Below, in pieces: positions 48,201 to 59,714 of a DNA stretch of 64,000 nucleotides. Source of the DNA: Medakamo hakoo (lineage: Eukaryota; Chlorophyta; Trebouxiophyceae; Coccomyxaceae); assembly GCA_026636295.1 (NCBI GenBank), contig CP089450.1, positions 124,001-188,000 of the forward strand, given 5' to 3'. Position 1 is the first letter of the stretch, and each line of letters starts with the position of its first letter. The notes under the pieces were generated by a model. That model ran no database searches, had not been told where the DNA came from, and saw nothing but the letters and a program-made list of their open reading frames with translations. The translations under genes and the position numbers were made by a program.

Positions 48201-51200
48201 GCGCCTTCCGCGACCGGCGGTACGAGTACAAGGCGCTCAACAAGACGTGGAAGGGCAAGCTGGACGCGGCGCGCGCGGCCGGCGACGCGCTCGCCGCCGC
48301 GGCCGCGGCTGACATGGTCGTCCTGTACGACTCCCTCCAGCTCGCCCACAAGTGCATCCTCAACTCCTTCTACGGCTACGTCATGCGGCGTGGCGCGCGG
48401 TGGTACTCCATGGAGATGGCGGGCGTCGTCACGTACACGGGCGCCCAAATCATCCAGCGCGCCAACGCGCTCATCTCCAAGCTGGGCGTCCCGCTCGAAC
48501 TGGACACGGACGGCATCTGGTGCTGCCTGCCGTCCTCCTTCCCGGAAGACCTGGAATTCAGCGTGGCCGGCTCGTCCAAGCCCGTCCGCGTCTCCTACCC
48601 GTGCGCCGTCCTCAACGTCATGGTCGCCCGCCACAACACGAACGACCAGTACCAGACGCTCGTGCGCCGGGTGGACGGGTCCGGCCGCGCCGTGCGCACG
48701 TACGAGACGTCGTCCCAGATGTCCATCGAGTTCGAGGTGGACGGCCCGTACCGCGCCATGATCCTGCCCGCCTCCAAGGAGGAGGGCCGCCTGATCAAGA
48801 AGCGGTACGCGGTGTTCAACCACGACGGCTCCCTGGCCGAGCTCAAGGGCTTTGAGCTCAAGCGGCGGGGCGAGCTCAAGCTGGTGAAGGCCTTCCAGGC
48901 CGAGGTGTTTGCCAAGTTTTTAGAGGGCGGCACCCTGTCCGCCTGCTACGCGGCCGTCGGCGCCGTCGCCGACCGCTGGCTCGACTTGCTCGACACCCAG
49001 GGCGGCGGCCTGCCGGACGAGGAGCTGATCTCCTACATTTCCGAGGCGACCGTCATGAGCAAGGCCCTGCCCGAGTACGAGGGCCGCAAGTCCTGCGCGC
49101 TGACGACCGCCCGGCGCCTGGCCCAGTTCCTGGGCGACGGCCGCATCCGGGACAAGGGCCTGATCTGCAACTACGTCATCTCCGCCCGCCCCGCGGGCGC
49201 GCCGACCTCGGAGCGCGCCGTCCCCGTCGCTGTCTTTGCGACCGAGCCCGCCGTCGCCCGGTCCTACCTGCGCCGGTGGTGCGGCGAGTTCGCCGACGGC
49301 CGGGAGCCGTCCCAACCCCCCGACGTCCGCGCCGTCGTGGACTGGGCGTACTACCGGGAACGCCTGGCGTCCGCCATCCAAAAGATCGTGACGATCCCCG
49401 CGGCCATGCAGCGCGTCCCCAACCCCGTCCCGCGCGTCCGCCACCCCGACTGGCTGCACCGCCGGGTGCGGGAGAAGGACGCGAAAGTCAAGCAGCGGCG
49501 CCTGGACGGGTTTGTGACGGCGGCGCCGCGGGACGTGGAGGACCTGGCGACGACGCCGCGCTGCCGGCCGCGCACCGCGGGGGGCGGCGGCGGACCGCCC
49601 CCCGCCACCGCCACCCGGCCGCACACCGACGGTACGGGTGCGGTCGTCGCCGTCACGCCCACGCCCCGTCGCCCGCCTCCCGGCCCTGCTGCGTCCAAGC
49701 CGCGCCCGCGCACGCCGTCGCCTCCCCCGCCAGACGCGGCGGCGGACCCGGGCGGCTGGGTCGCTGCCCACAAGCGGCGGTGGCGCGCCGCGGTCGCCGC
49801 GCGCAAAAAAGCGCGCGCGGCCGCGGCCGCGGAAGCGGCCGCCGCCGAAGCGGCGGCGGAAGTGGGCGGTGGCGGCGAGGGTGGCGCCCCCGCCGCCTTG
49901 CCGCCCGTGCCGCAAGGCGCGCTGGGCGCGCTCCTGGCCCGGGCGGGCGCGGCCGCCGTGTCGCCAGACGCGCACTGGCAGCTGCTCGCGCTCGAGCGCG
50001 CGCCGCCGGCCGCCCACCCGTCCTCCGACCCGGCGCCCGTCCGGGCCTGGGCCCTGGTGGGCGGGGCCTTGCACGCCCTGCGCCTGGCCGTCCCGCTGAC
50101 CGCGTACATCGCCTCGACCGAGGCGCCCGGCTCGCCGGCGCTGGCGGCCCTGGGCGCCGTGCCCGCGCGTGGGCGCGAGCCGCCGTTTGGCGCCGCCCGC
50201 CTCGCGGCCGAGGGCGCGGCGCTCTACGCCGTCCCGCTCGGGCCCGGCTCGCCCGCGTCCCTGGCCGGCCCCGCCGCCCTGGACGCCGCCCTGGCGGCCC
50301 CGCACGTGAAGGGCGTGTGGGAGCGCGACCTGGCGCCGGAAGCGCTGGCGGCGCTGACGTTGGGGTGCGTCGCGTCTGTCGCGCCGGGCCCGGCCGCGCG
50401 CGCGGCCGCGGCCCGCGCCCTGCACGCCGGCGCCCCGCTGGACGTCCGCGCCCTGGTCATGCGCACCGCCGCCGAGTGCGACTACCTGCCTGGCTTGGGC
50501 GCGGGCGGCGCGGACGCCGACGGCGGCGGGCCGGGCGCGCCCGCCCCCCTGCGCCACCTGGGCGTGTATGCGCGGTCCGACCCCGCGCGCGGGCGGGCCG
50601 TGCTCGCCGCGCACTGCCCGGCCGCCGGGCGGGCGGCGCTCGTCCTGGTCTCCCCGCTGTTTGAGGCCGGTAGCGGTGGCTCTGCCGGCGGTCCCGCCCC
50701 CGCCGGCGCCGCCGCCGCCCGGGCCGCCAGGGCGGCGCGGGACGTGGCCCCCGCCCTCGTCGAGCGGGCGTGGCGAGAGGCGGTGGTGGGCGGTGGTGGC
50801 GCCCGCGGCGGCGATGCGGCCGCCCCCCCTCCCTCCATCACGGTCTCTTACGCGCCGGACGAAGCTACCGGCGCCCGCCTCTTGCAGCGCGCCTTGGCCG
50901 AGTGGCGGGAGTCGCACCGCGGGCCCGCCCTGGCTGTCGTGGACGCCCCCGCCGGGCCCGCCGGCCTCGCCCGGTCCGTCCCTGCGCTGCGCTCCCTGCC
51001 CTGCGCCGACGCGGGCCCGTCCCCCGCCGCCGTGGCTGCCGCCGCCGCTGCGGCGGCGCGTGGCGGCCCCGCCGCCGTCGCTGCCCTCGCTGCCGGCGGC
51101 GGCGACGCCGGCGCCGCCGCCCTGGCGTCGGCCCTGGGCTGGCAAGCGCCCGCCGCGCGCGCGGCCGTCGCGTCCCTGGCCGTCGCGCGCGGCTGGCTGG

Positions 51201-53188
51201 GCGATGCCGCCGATCGGGCGCGGTACGCCCACCTGCCCGTCGGGTCGCTGGGCCGGGACTGGCGCGCCGCGACGGCTGACGCCCAGCTGGCGCGCACGGC
51301 CCGCGACGCGGGCGTGCTGCTGTGGGGCAACCCCGTGTGCGGCGGGGGCGGCGGGTGCGGGTCCGGCCTGTCCCCGTCTGCCGGCCTGGTGCCGGGCGTG
51401 CCGGACGGCAGCGCCGACGCGGAAGCCGCGGCCGCGGCCGCCGCCACGGACGCGGTCATCGCCCGCGGCGGCGCGCCCGGCGCGACGGGCGACGTCCTCG
51501 TCCCGGGCGCGTACCGGTGCGTGTGCGTCCAGGTGCGCGTCCACCACCTGGCGGTCGCGGCCCTGGACGCCGCGCCCGCCCTGGCCGACGCGGACGGCGG
51601 CCCGGCCGACGGCGGCACGGGCGGCGCCGCCCTGCGCTGCCTGCGCCGCCTGGTCCACGCCTGGGTCGTGGACGCGTCCGTGCACGGTTCCGCCTACGCG
51701 GACGAGCTGCTGGCCGGCCTGGGGCGGTGGCTGCGGTCGGGGCCCGGCCGGGCGGGCGGGTCGGGCCTGCACGCGCCCGCCCTGGCGTCGGCCGCGGGCT
51801 CCCTCTCCCGCCGCCTGCTCGCCGCCCTCCTCGCCGACATGGCCCGCCTGGGCGCCCGCGTCATCGCCGCGGACGAGGCGTCCGTCATATTTGCGACGGG
51901 CCGCGCGGACTTGGCGTCTGCGCTCGCGCACGCAGACTACACGCTGTCCGCCCTGGCCCGCCGGTCGGGCGGGCTGTTCAACCTGCTCCAGCTGGCGCCT
52001 GCACGCTGGTGGCACGCCCTGCTCTTCCGGGACCGGTACAACTACGCGGGCCTGCGCGCCGTGCTCCCCGCGTCCGTGGAGGAAATGCTCGCGACGCCGG
52101 GCGCGCTCACCGACGCGGGCGCGGCCGGCGCCGCGGCTTTAGCCGACGCGGCAGCCTCCTCCACGGCCGCTGCCGTGGAAGCGCCAGACATCGACACGCT
52201 GTGGACGATCCAGGCCTACTTGCCGCCGGTCGCCCAAGCGGCGTTCGCCGCCGCCGTCACCGAGTTCCTGTGGCTGCCCTGGCGCGAGGTCGCGGTCCGG
52301 ACGGGTGGCGGCGGCGGCGGCGGCGGTGGCAGCCCTGACGAAAACGCGGCGCCCTCCCCTGGCGCGGCCGCTGCGCCCACCCCGCTGTCGCTGACCAGCC
52401 CGGCGCGCGAGCGGACGCCGCCCGTCGTCGGCGGCGCCGCCACCCAGGCGGCGTGCGGCGCGGCGGCTGGCGGCGAAGCCGCGCAGGCGGCGTGGTTGAA
52501 GTCCCACCTCGCCCCCACGCTCGGCCGCCGCCTGCTGCGCTTTGTGTACGACGCGCGCGCGGCCGTGGGCGCGGACGACGGCGACCCCTCGCACGCCTTC
52601 CCCGTCCTGGCGGGGTCCCACCTGTCCGACGCGGAGCTGGGGACGCCGGCGCTGGCCCTGACGCGCGCGGTGTGCGAAGCCCTGGCCCTCGACCCGGCCG
52701 TCGCGGACGAGGTCGCCACGCTCCGCCGCAACCTGCTGCGCGAAGCCGCCGCCCGCGAGTTCAGCTCGTCCGCCGCGTTCGTCGACCCGTGCGATACGTT
52801 CGTCCTGCGCTCCGTCCCCTGCGGCGCGTGCGGCGGCGCCGCGGACCTGGACTTGGCGCGCGACCCCGCACTCCAAGCCCACCGCTGGGCGTGTGGGGCG
52901 TGCGGCGCGCCCATCGACACGGGCGACGTGGAGGCCCGCCTGCTGGCGTGCGTGGCGGCGGCGGGGCGGGCGCACGCGACGCAGGACTTGCGGTGCTGCA
53001 AGTGCGGCGCGTGCGCGCGCGGGCGGCTGGCGGGTCGGTGCGACAAGTGCGGCGGCGGGTTGGAGCTGACCCGCCCGGCCGCGCTCACGGCCCGCGACCT
53101 GCGCACGTTGCGCCGCGTGGCGCGCTGGCAAGGCTTTGACTTGCTGGACGACGCGACGTCCTGGATGCTGCAAGACCTGCCTGAATGA
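45202..53188 (+). CDS. POLE: DNA polymerase epsilon catalytic subunit
   Basis: Three exons, 45202-45305, 45479-45578 and a very long 45743-53188, encode 2549 residues; animal POLE is near 2290. Exons 1-2 give an RG/GRG-repeat N-terminus unlike other Pol epsilons. The exonuclease has VCAFDIETTKLPLQFP (Exo I Asp and Glu, about residue 361), VTYNGDWFDFPF (Exo II) and AYSVSDAVSTYYLYM (Exo III). Polymerase motifs are DVAAMYPNIILTNRLQPSA (A), NSFYGYVMRRGARWYSMEM (B) and ELDTDGIW (C, about residue 990), so proofreading and synthesis residues are intact. The C-terminal half is the catalytically dead second polymerase module. It ends in Cys modules (CGACGG, CGACGAP, CCKCGAC, CDKCGG) that bind metal or an iron-sulfur cluster and the DPB2 subunit. 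Gly/Ala inserts explain the extra length. It makes the leading strand in the nucleus. Confidence 0.97.
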
Positions 53189-53342
53189 ATGAGAGAGAGA
53201 AGAGAGAGAGGGGGGGAGGGCTGGGTGGCGTGCGCGTGCGGGAGAGGAGGCATGGGAATGGAAAACGAGGAGCGTGGGATGGAGGTGGGATGGGATGGGA
53301 TGCACGAGTGCAAAGGAACAGGGGCGTGTGTGTTTTTTTCCA

Positions 53343-56300
53343 TCACACTTTGCGCGCGCGCGTCCGCTGCTTCGTCGCGCTCTCCACCACCCGGGCCGCG
53401 ACCGGCAGGCCCTTGCGCAGCCGCACCGCGTCCACGGCCGCCCGGGCAATGTTGGGCGCGCCCGCGCCCTGGCCTTCCTCCCCAAACTCTTCTCGCTGTT
53501 CTTCCGTGGTGGGGACAAAGTAGGGGTCCACGGCCAGGCGGGCCCAGTGGGACAGGAGGAGGGAGGCCGAGGCCGCGCCGCCCGTCCGGGCGCGCAGGTC
53601 GCCGGCCAGGCCCAGCGCGCCCGCCGCCGGCAGGTGGGCGTGGATGACAAAGACGCCCGCGCCTTCCCGCAGGTCTTCCCGCAGGACGCGCGCCCGGCGG
53701 CGGCCCAGGGCCGCGTACACACCGCCCAACGCCTCCGCCGTGGCAGTGACCTCGCACAGGAGCGTGGGCTCGACCAGGCGCGGGTGGGCGGCCGCGACGG
53801 CGCCGCGCAGCGCGGTGCGTGCAGCGGCCGCCGCCTGGCCCGCCAGCGGGCCGTACACGGATTCTTGGGCGTCGGGCGGGGCCGGCCCGCCGCCGGCTCC
53901 ACCACCGCCCTCCTCCACCACAACCCCGTTCAGGCGGGCTTCCACCTCCAGGGCCACGCCCCACAGCGGCTCGTCGCACATGGGCCCGCCGCCCGCCGCC
54001 ATCTGGAATCCGGACGCGACGCCGGCCTCGACGTCGGCGGCCGGCCGGGCGAGGGAGGGTGGCGTTGTGGTCGTGGCGGACGGTGTCAGAGCCGACGCGG
54101 GCGCCCAGCCCAGGGCGACAGCCGCGGCGGGGCGGCCCAGGCGCAGGCGGACGGTCGTGGTGGTGGCGGCACCAGCGGCCGCGGGAGGCGGGTCGGCGGC
54201 GGCGTCGCCTCCCTCCGCCTCTCCGCCGCCACCGCCACCGACGCTGGGCACGCCCGCGGCCGCCACCCGCTTCAGAGCGGCGGTCGCGGACAGGACGGTG
54301 TCGGGCGGCGCGTCAAACAAGGACGGCGGCCCTCCCCCACCACCGCCGGGGCCAGCACCGGCGGCGCCGCCGCCGGGCGAGGCCAGCAGCAGCACGGGCC
54401 CGCACCCGCCGGGTCCCAGTGCCCACGCCCGGGGCAGCAGGCCCGGCCCAGCCGGCCAGTCCGCGTCGGTCGATGCAGCAGCCAGCCGGGCGGGCAGGCC
54501 GGCCGGCGCGGCGGTGGCGGCGCCAGGCGTGGCGGCGGCCCCCCCGCCGCCGCCACCGCCGCCGCCCGCGGAGGAGGAGGAGGACAGCAGGGACCGCAGC
54601 TCGTCGCCGCCGCCGTCGAGCGCCGACGCGAGGGCGGGCGGCAGGGCGTGCGCCCGGGCGCGGATCGTGACGCTGCCGCCCGGCGTGGTGGCTTCCACAA
54701 TGCGGGCGGGGGTCAGGGGGGCGGTGGCAGGCGGCTGGGCGCCCGCCGCTGCCGGCCCACCGCCGCCGGCGCCGCCGTCGCCGGCCGCCGCCGCTTCGTC
54801 GGGCGGCCAGGCGACCGACTCCCTGAAGGCCGCCAACGGCGCCGACACCACCAGCTCGCACCGCGCGAAGCGCGTCGCCAGGTCGCCGACGGCGGTCTCC
54901 AAGTGCACCTCGCCCGCCGCGCCCAGGATGTGCTCGCCGCCAGGGCCTGCACTGACTTCGACCATGGGGTCGGCCGCGTCCAGCAGGGCCAGGCCCCGTG
55001 CGACGGCCGGCGCGTCGGACGGGTGCGCCGCCTCCACCGCCACGCGGACAATGGGCGCGGCTTGCACAGCGACGGGGGCCAGGGGCCGGGCGGCCGTGGA
55101 CGACGCGAGCGTGGCGGCTTTGACGACGCGGCCGCCCAGGCCGCCGAGCGCGACGACCGCGCCCGCGGGCGCGGCGGAGACGCGGGCCAGGCCGCGGCCC
55201 ATCATCAGGAACACGCCGTCGACGGTGGCGGGGGTTGACGCCAGCGGTCGCGGGTGGGCGGGGTCGTGGTCGGCCGCCAGGACGTGGACGGCGTCGCCAT
55301 CCCGCACCACGCCGGCAAAGACGCGGGTGAACGCCAGGAACGTTTCTTCTTCGCGCTGCCCCGGTGCCGCGGCCGCCGCGGCCGCCGCGGCCGCGGCTGC
55401 ACGGACGCCGCCTCCTCGCGGCGGCACCGCCGCCGCCGGCACCGCGAACATCTTGCCCACGTACGCGAGGAGCGGGGCGGCGTCGGACGCGTCGCACGCC
55501 AGGGCGGCGGCCTCCACCGACGCAACGGCGGCCGCGACGTCGGGCTGCAGGTCGGTCGGCGCTGGCACCGCCGCCCCGCCGCCGCCGCCCGCCTCCTTCC
55601 CGGCCAACAGCCGCGGCACCCTCCCCGCCGCTGCGGCTTTGGGGCTGGGCAAGTGCGCCGCCGCCATGCCCAGCACCGCGGGCGCGAGCGGCAGCCAGGC
55701 GCGCAAGACGGCCCGGCCGGAGGCGCGCGCATCGCCGCCCGCCGCGGCCTTGCCCACGACGGCGCCCAGCCCCAGCGCCGCCGCCATGCGGGCAGGGGCG
55801 GACTCCGGTCCAGGCGGCGCGTCCGCGCCCGGCCCCGCGGGCGCAGCAGTCCCGTACGCCCGCCACACCGGCTCCAGGCCGACCTGGACGAAGAGCGTGC
55901 GCGGGGGGGAGGCAGGGGTGGAGGACGTCCCAGCGCTCTTTTTCACTTTCACCACGTTCTTCGTCTTGGGGTCGAGCGTCCACCCGCCCCACAGGGCCCG
56001 GCGCAGGGCGGCGGAGGGCGGGCAGCCCAGCTTGGACGCAGCCAGCGCCGCCAGCTCGGCCGTGGTGAACGCCCACCCATCGGCCGCGGACGCAAACGCG
56101 ACGTTGCCCCGCGCCGGGTCAAAGGCGGGCGGCCGGGATTCCAGGCCGCCTCCCCCGCCGGGCGGCGGCGCGCCCCCGCCGGCGGCGCCCGGCGGGTGAG
56201 GCGGTCCGTCCTCCCCACCGCCCACCACGTCCGCCAGCAGGGCGTCCGCCTCGCTGATCGCCGCCTCCGACTCGAAGCCCGACACGACCATGTTGGCGTG

Positions 56301-57013
56301 GCCGACGATCGCTTCCAGCCGGGCGGCCGCTTCGGCGGGGGACAGCCCCAGCTCCGTCGCCAGCCGGTCGACTTTGTTGATGACGAGGCACGCCTCCAGC
56401 GCCTCGGCGTGCGCGGCGCGCAGCACGGCGTGCGTCTGGATGCACACGCCCTCCACGGCGTCGACCAGGACGAGCGCGCCGTCGGCCAGGCGCGCGGCCG
56501 CCCCCACCTCGGAGCAAAAGTCCACGTGACCGGGCGAGTCGATGAGGTTGACCAGGACGGGCGGCGGCCCGTCGCCGTCGCCGTCGCCGTCGCCGCCGCC
56601 AGGCCCGCCGCCGCACCGCGGGACGTGCAGCAGGGCCACGGCGGACGCCTTCATTGTGATGCCCCGCGCCTGCTCGTCGTCGCGCGAGTCCATGAAACGG
56701 AGCTCGCCCGCCAGGCGGGGGTGGACCAGGGCGTTGGACGCCAGGAGGTGGTCCGTCAGCGTTGTCTTGCCGTGGTCGACGTGGGCCAGGACGCACAGGT
56801 TGCGGACCCGGTCCTGGTGTTTTTTTGGTGGGGGGGCGGGTGCGCGGGTGTGGGGTGAGAGGAGCGTGAGAGGACCCCCCGCACGCGCGCGCGTGCAGGG
56901 GGTGGCCGCCGTCGCCGTCGCCGCTCTAACTAGTTCACGCCGCCGCGTCGCATGCTCTCAAAACACACCGGCTCATGTTGCAGCCTCTCCAGCGTGTCGT
57001 GAGGGACCTGCAT
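53343..57013 (-). CDS. EFL1: EFL1/Ria1 GTPase, 60S ribosome maturation factor
   Basis: Two exons, 56969-57013 (15 codons) and 53343-56813, encode 1171 residues. The join LERLQHEP/DRVRNLCVLAHVDHGKTT restores the EFL1 N-terminus and G1 motif. G2 and G3 are RFMDSRDDEQARGITMK and NLIDSPGHVDFCSEV; G4 is LVINKVDRL. The EFL1 insertion region is recognisable (NVAFASAADGWAF, LWGGWTLDPKTKNVVKV, LFVQVGLEPVWRAY). EF-G-like domains II to V follow, with HILGAAGEVHLETAV and a C-terminal FVPTTEEQREEFGEEGQ close to other EFL1 proteins. With SBDS it releases the anti-association factor eIF6 from the new 60S subunit. eEF2 is excluded by the insertion and the lack of the diphthamide-type end. Many Gly/Ala/Pro inserts are present. 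It ends tail-to-tail with POLE. Confidence 0.93.
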
Positions 57014-57271
57014 GGTGTCGGGCGTGCGGGAGAGGCTGACAGCCCGCGACGGGCGAGAGCCGCCCCGCTGTGCCTCTCAATTCGCCGAGTGGGCGGGGCT
57101 GAACACACCCGCTGCCAACCTCCCAAAACGAAAAAAAATCGCTCAAGTGCTCTCTCGTCTTTTTCATCGCTCACGGACTCTCTCTCCCTCTCTCCCTCCC
57201 CCTCCATGCAACAGAGCTGCAGCGGCATCGCAGACGCCAGAAAAAAGCACCCCCCCCCTTCCCCCTCCCCC

Positions 57272-59429
57272 TCACACCTCCACCCCGGCCACCTGCGGCG
57301 TCGCGGGCGTCCCGTTCCCACCACCCGCCGCGCCGGCCGCCGCCGCTTCTTTCGCCAGCAGGTCCGCCGCGCTGCCTTCCCGCGCGTTGAACCCGTCGGC
57401 AGCCTCGTGCACGCCCGCCAAAGCACGCCCCGAAATCTCGTGCGTCCCCGCCCAGGACGGGTCCCAGCCCACGGCTTCGGGCGTGGAGCAGGCGATGGAT
57501 GCGCCAGTGGGGACGGTGGCCAACGCCGCCTCGCCCGGGAAGGCTTCCTCGAAAATGGACCGCAGCAGGTAGTACTCCTTCGTCGTGGGCGGGTTGGTCG
57601 GGAAGCGGGTCTCCCGGCCGGCAAAGTCTGCGTCGGAGACCTGGGCGTCCGCGTACGCTTTGAGGCCGTCGACCCAGGAGTACCCCACGCCGTCGGAAAA
57701 CTGTTCCTTTTGGCGCCAGAGCACGGCTTCGGGCAGGTACGGCTCGCCGCCCGGCCCGCTGGGCCGGTCGAACGCCTTGCGCAGGATGTACTTTTCCATG
57801 CGGGCGTGGACGCCGTCGGGGCGGTCGCCCATGTCGATGGTCTTGGCCGCCGGGTCCAGGCCCATGCACACGTCCAGGAAGCCGCGGTCCAGGAAGGGGA
57901 CGCGCGGCTCCACGCCCCAGGCGAACGGCGCCTTGTTGGCGCGCAGGACGTCCCACTGGTGCAGCCGCGTCACCTTGCGGACGGTTTCCGCGTGGAATTC
58001 GGCGGGCGACGGCGCCTTGTGGAAGTAGAGGTAGCCCCCGAAAATTTCGTCGGCGCCCTCCCCGGACAGCACGACCTTGAAGCCGCGGGCCTTGATCGCC
58101 CGGGCCAGCAAGTACATGGGCACAGCCGCACGCACCTGTTCATACGACTCAATGTGGTAGATCAGGTCGCGCAGCGCGTCGATGCCGTCCTCCACGGTGA
58201 ACGTGATTTCGTGGTGGGTCGTGCCCAGGTGGGCCGCGACCTCGCGCGCGGCCGCCAGGTCGGGCGCGCCCTCCAGCCCGACGGAAAAGGTGTGGAGCGG
58301 GTGGTCGGTGTCGTACGCGTTGGAGGCTTCGCGCAAGTGGCGGACAGCAATGGCGGCGACCAGGGACGAGTCCAGGCCGCCGGACAGCAGGACGCCGAGC
58401 GGCGCGTCGGACATGAGGCGCTTGACGACGGCCGAGACGAGCGCGTCGTGGATGGTGTCCAGGCACGCCGGGCGGGACGGCACGATCGCGCCGTCCAGCC
58501 AGGGCGGCGAGTACCACCGTTCCAGCTTGCCCGTGGCGCTCCGGTAGACGTGGCCGGGCGGGAACAGCTGCACCGTGTCCGGGCAGACGCCCATGAGCGC
58601 CTTCATTTCGGAGGAGAACCAGGTCGACCCGTCGGCGCCCCGGCCCCAGTACAGCGGGCAGACGCCCATGGCGTCCCGGGCCGCCACGGCGGTGCGGGCC
58701 GCTTCATCGATGATGACGCACGCGAAGATGCCGTCCAGGCTGTCCCAGACGGCGGGGGTGTCGCCCAGTTTTTGAAACAGGTGGCCGACGATAGCGGAAT
58801 CGGATTTGGAGCCGCGGACGATGGGCACGCCCTCCAGCGCGCCGCCGGGGCCCTTGATGGCCGCATGGTTGTAAATCTCGGAGTTGAGGGCCCAGGCCAG
58901 GCGGGTGCCGGGCTTGTCGCCGATGGCGAAGGGTTGGCTGGGTGCAGGGGGGTGGGATGGGATGATGGGTGGGGACCGGGGTCAGGGGTGGGGGGTCAGG
59001 GGTCAAGGGCGCCGCGCGGCGGCCGCGGCGGCCGCGCGTGAAAGACGGCGCGCCGGAGCCACACGCCGACTCTCCCGCTCATTCTGAGTCCAGCAGCAAT
59101 GACGGTGGACGGTCGCCTTGCCGACGGACAAGACGTGTGGACGACCCCGCCGCCGCCCAGCCCCCGCGCCGCCCTCCCCGCATTTGCAGCCACAAAAAAC
59201 GCGGTGCGGCCCTAGACAAAGCAAACAAAAAAAACACTCACCCGCCCGACGCCGACGGGTCGATGATCTGCAGGCGCTCAAAGGCGATGGCATCCCCACC
59301 GTGCACTGACTGCCAGCAGGCGGACGAGTCGGGTCCGCGGTGGCGCAGCAGGCGGGAGGCGGCCAGCAGGCGGCGGCGCACGGCCTCCGGGCTGCCCTCA
59401 GCGTGCAGGACGGCCAGGATGCCGCACAT
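57272..59429 (-). CDS. ASN1: Asparagine synthetase (glutamine-hydrolysing)
   Basis: Two exons, 59242-59429 and 57272-58937, encode 617 residues; the phase-2 splice gives SASGGQPFAIGD. The protein starts MCGILAVL, where Cys2 after Met removal is the glutaminase nucleophile. LLRHRGPDSSACW, NSEIYNH and GIFACVIIDEA are class II amidotransferase landmarks. The synthetase part has the ATP PP-loop LLSGGLDSSLVAAIA, SYEQVRAAVPMYLLAR, LSGEGADEIFGGYLYF and PRVPFLDRGFLDVCM. The enzyme makes asparagine from aspartate, glutamine and ATP, in the cytosol judging from the absence of a leader. The C-terminus carries a low-complexity Ala/Gly tail. Its start lies 285 bases from the divergent SCYL2-like gene. The position of the first intron after the 62nd codon is the only interruption. 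Confidence 0.96.
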
Positions 59430-59714
59430 GGTTTTTTTGTGGGGGGGTCTGTGCGGGCTGCGTACTCTGCGAGAGAGGAGGCTCACGCGGGAAGAGGGGG
59501 CGGACGCGCGTTCCCGCGGCGTGTGTTCCGGCGCGACCTCCCTCTGCCGGAGAAAAAAAAAGCGAGTGAGGAAAAACACGCCGGCGAAACATTTTTTCCC
59601 CGCGCACATCGGACCCCACTCCGAAAAACTTTTTCCGCCCGGGCGGGCACACGGGCCACACGCCGCAGGGAAGTCGCAGGCGCCCCTCTGCTGGGGGAGC
59701 GCACATCCCGCCTG

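Noticed and set aside
45446-52015. Minus-strand open frames of more than 1000 codons across POLE
   Set aside because: Same cause: these are shadows of the POLE exon. They have no domain, no sensible start and poor composition.
45202-53188. A virus-derived B-family DNA polymerase
   Set aside because: The match runs along the whole length of cellular Pol epsilon, including the inactive second half and C-terminal Cys modules. It also contains introns and lies among host genes.
53343-57013. Cytosolic elongation factor eEF2
   Set aside because: The large insertion after the G domain and the NVAFASAADGWAF/LWGGW segment are EFL1 hallmarks.
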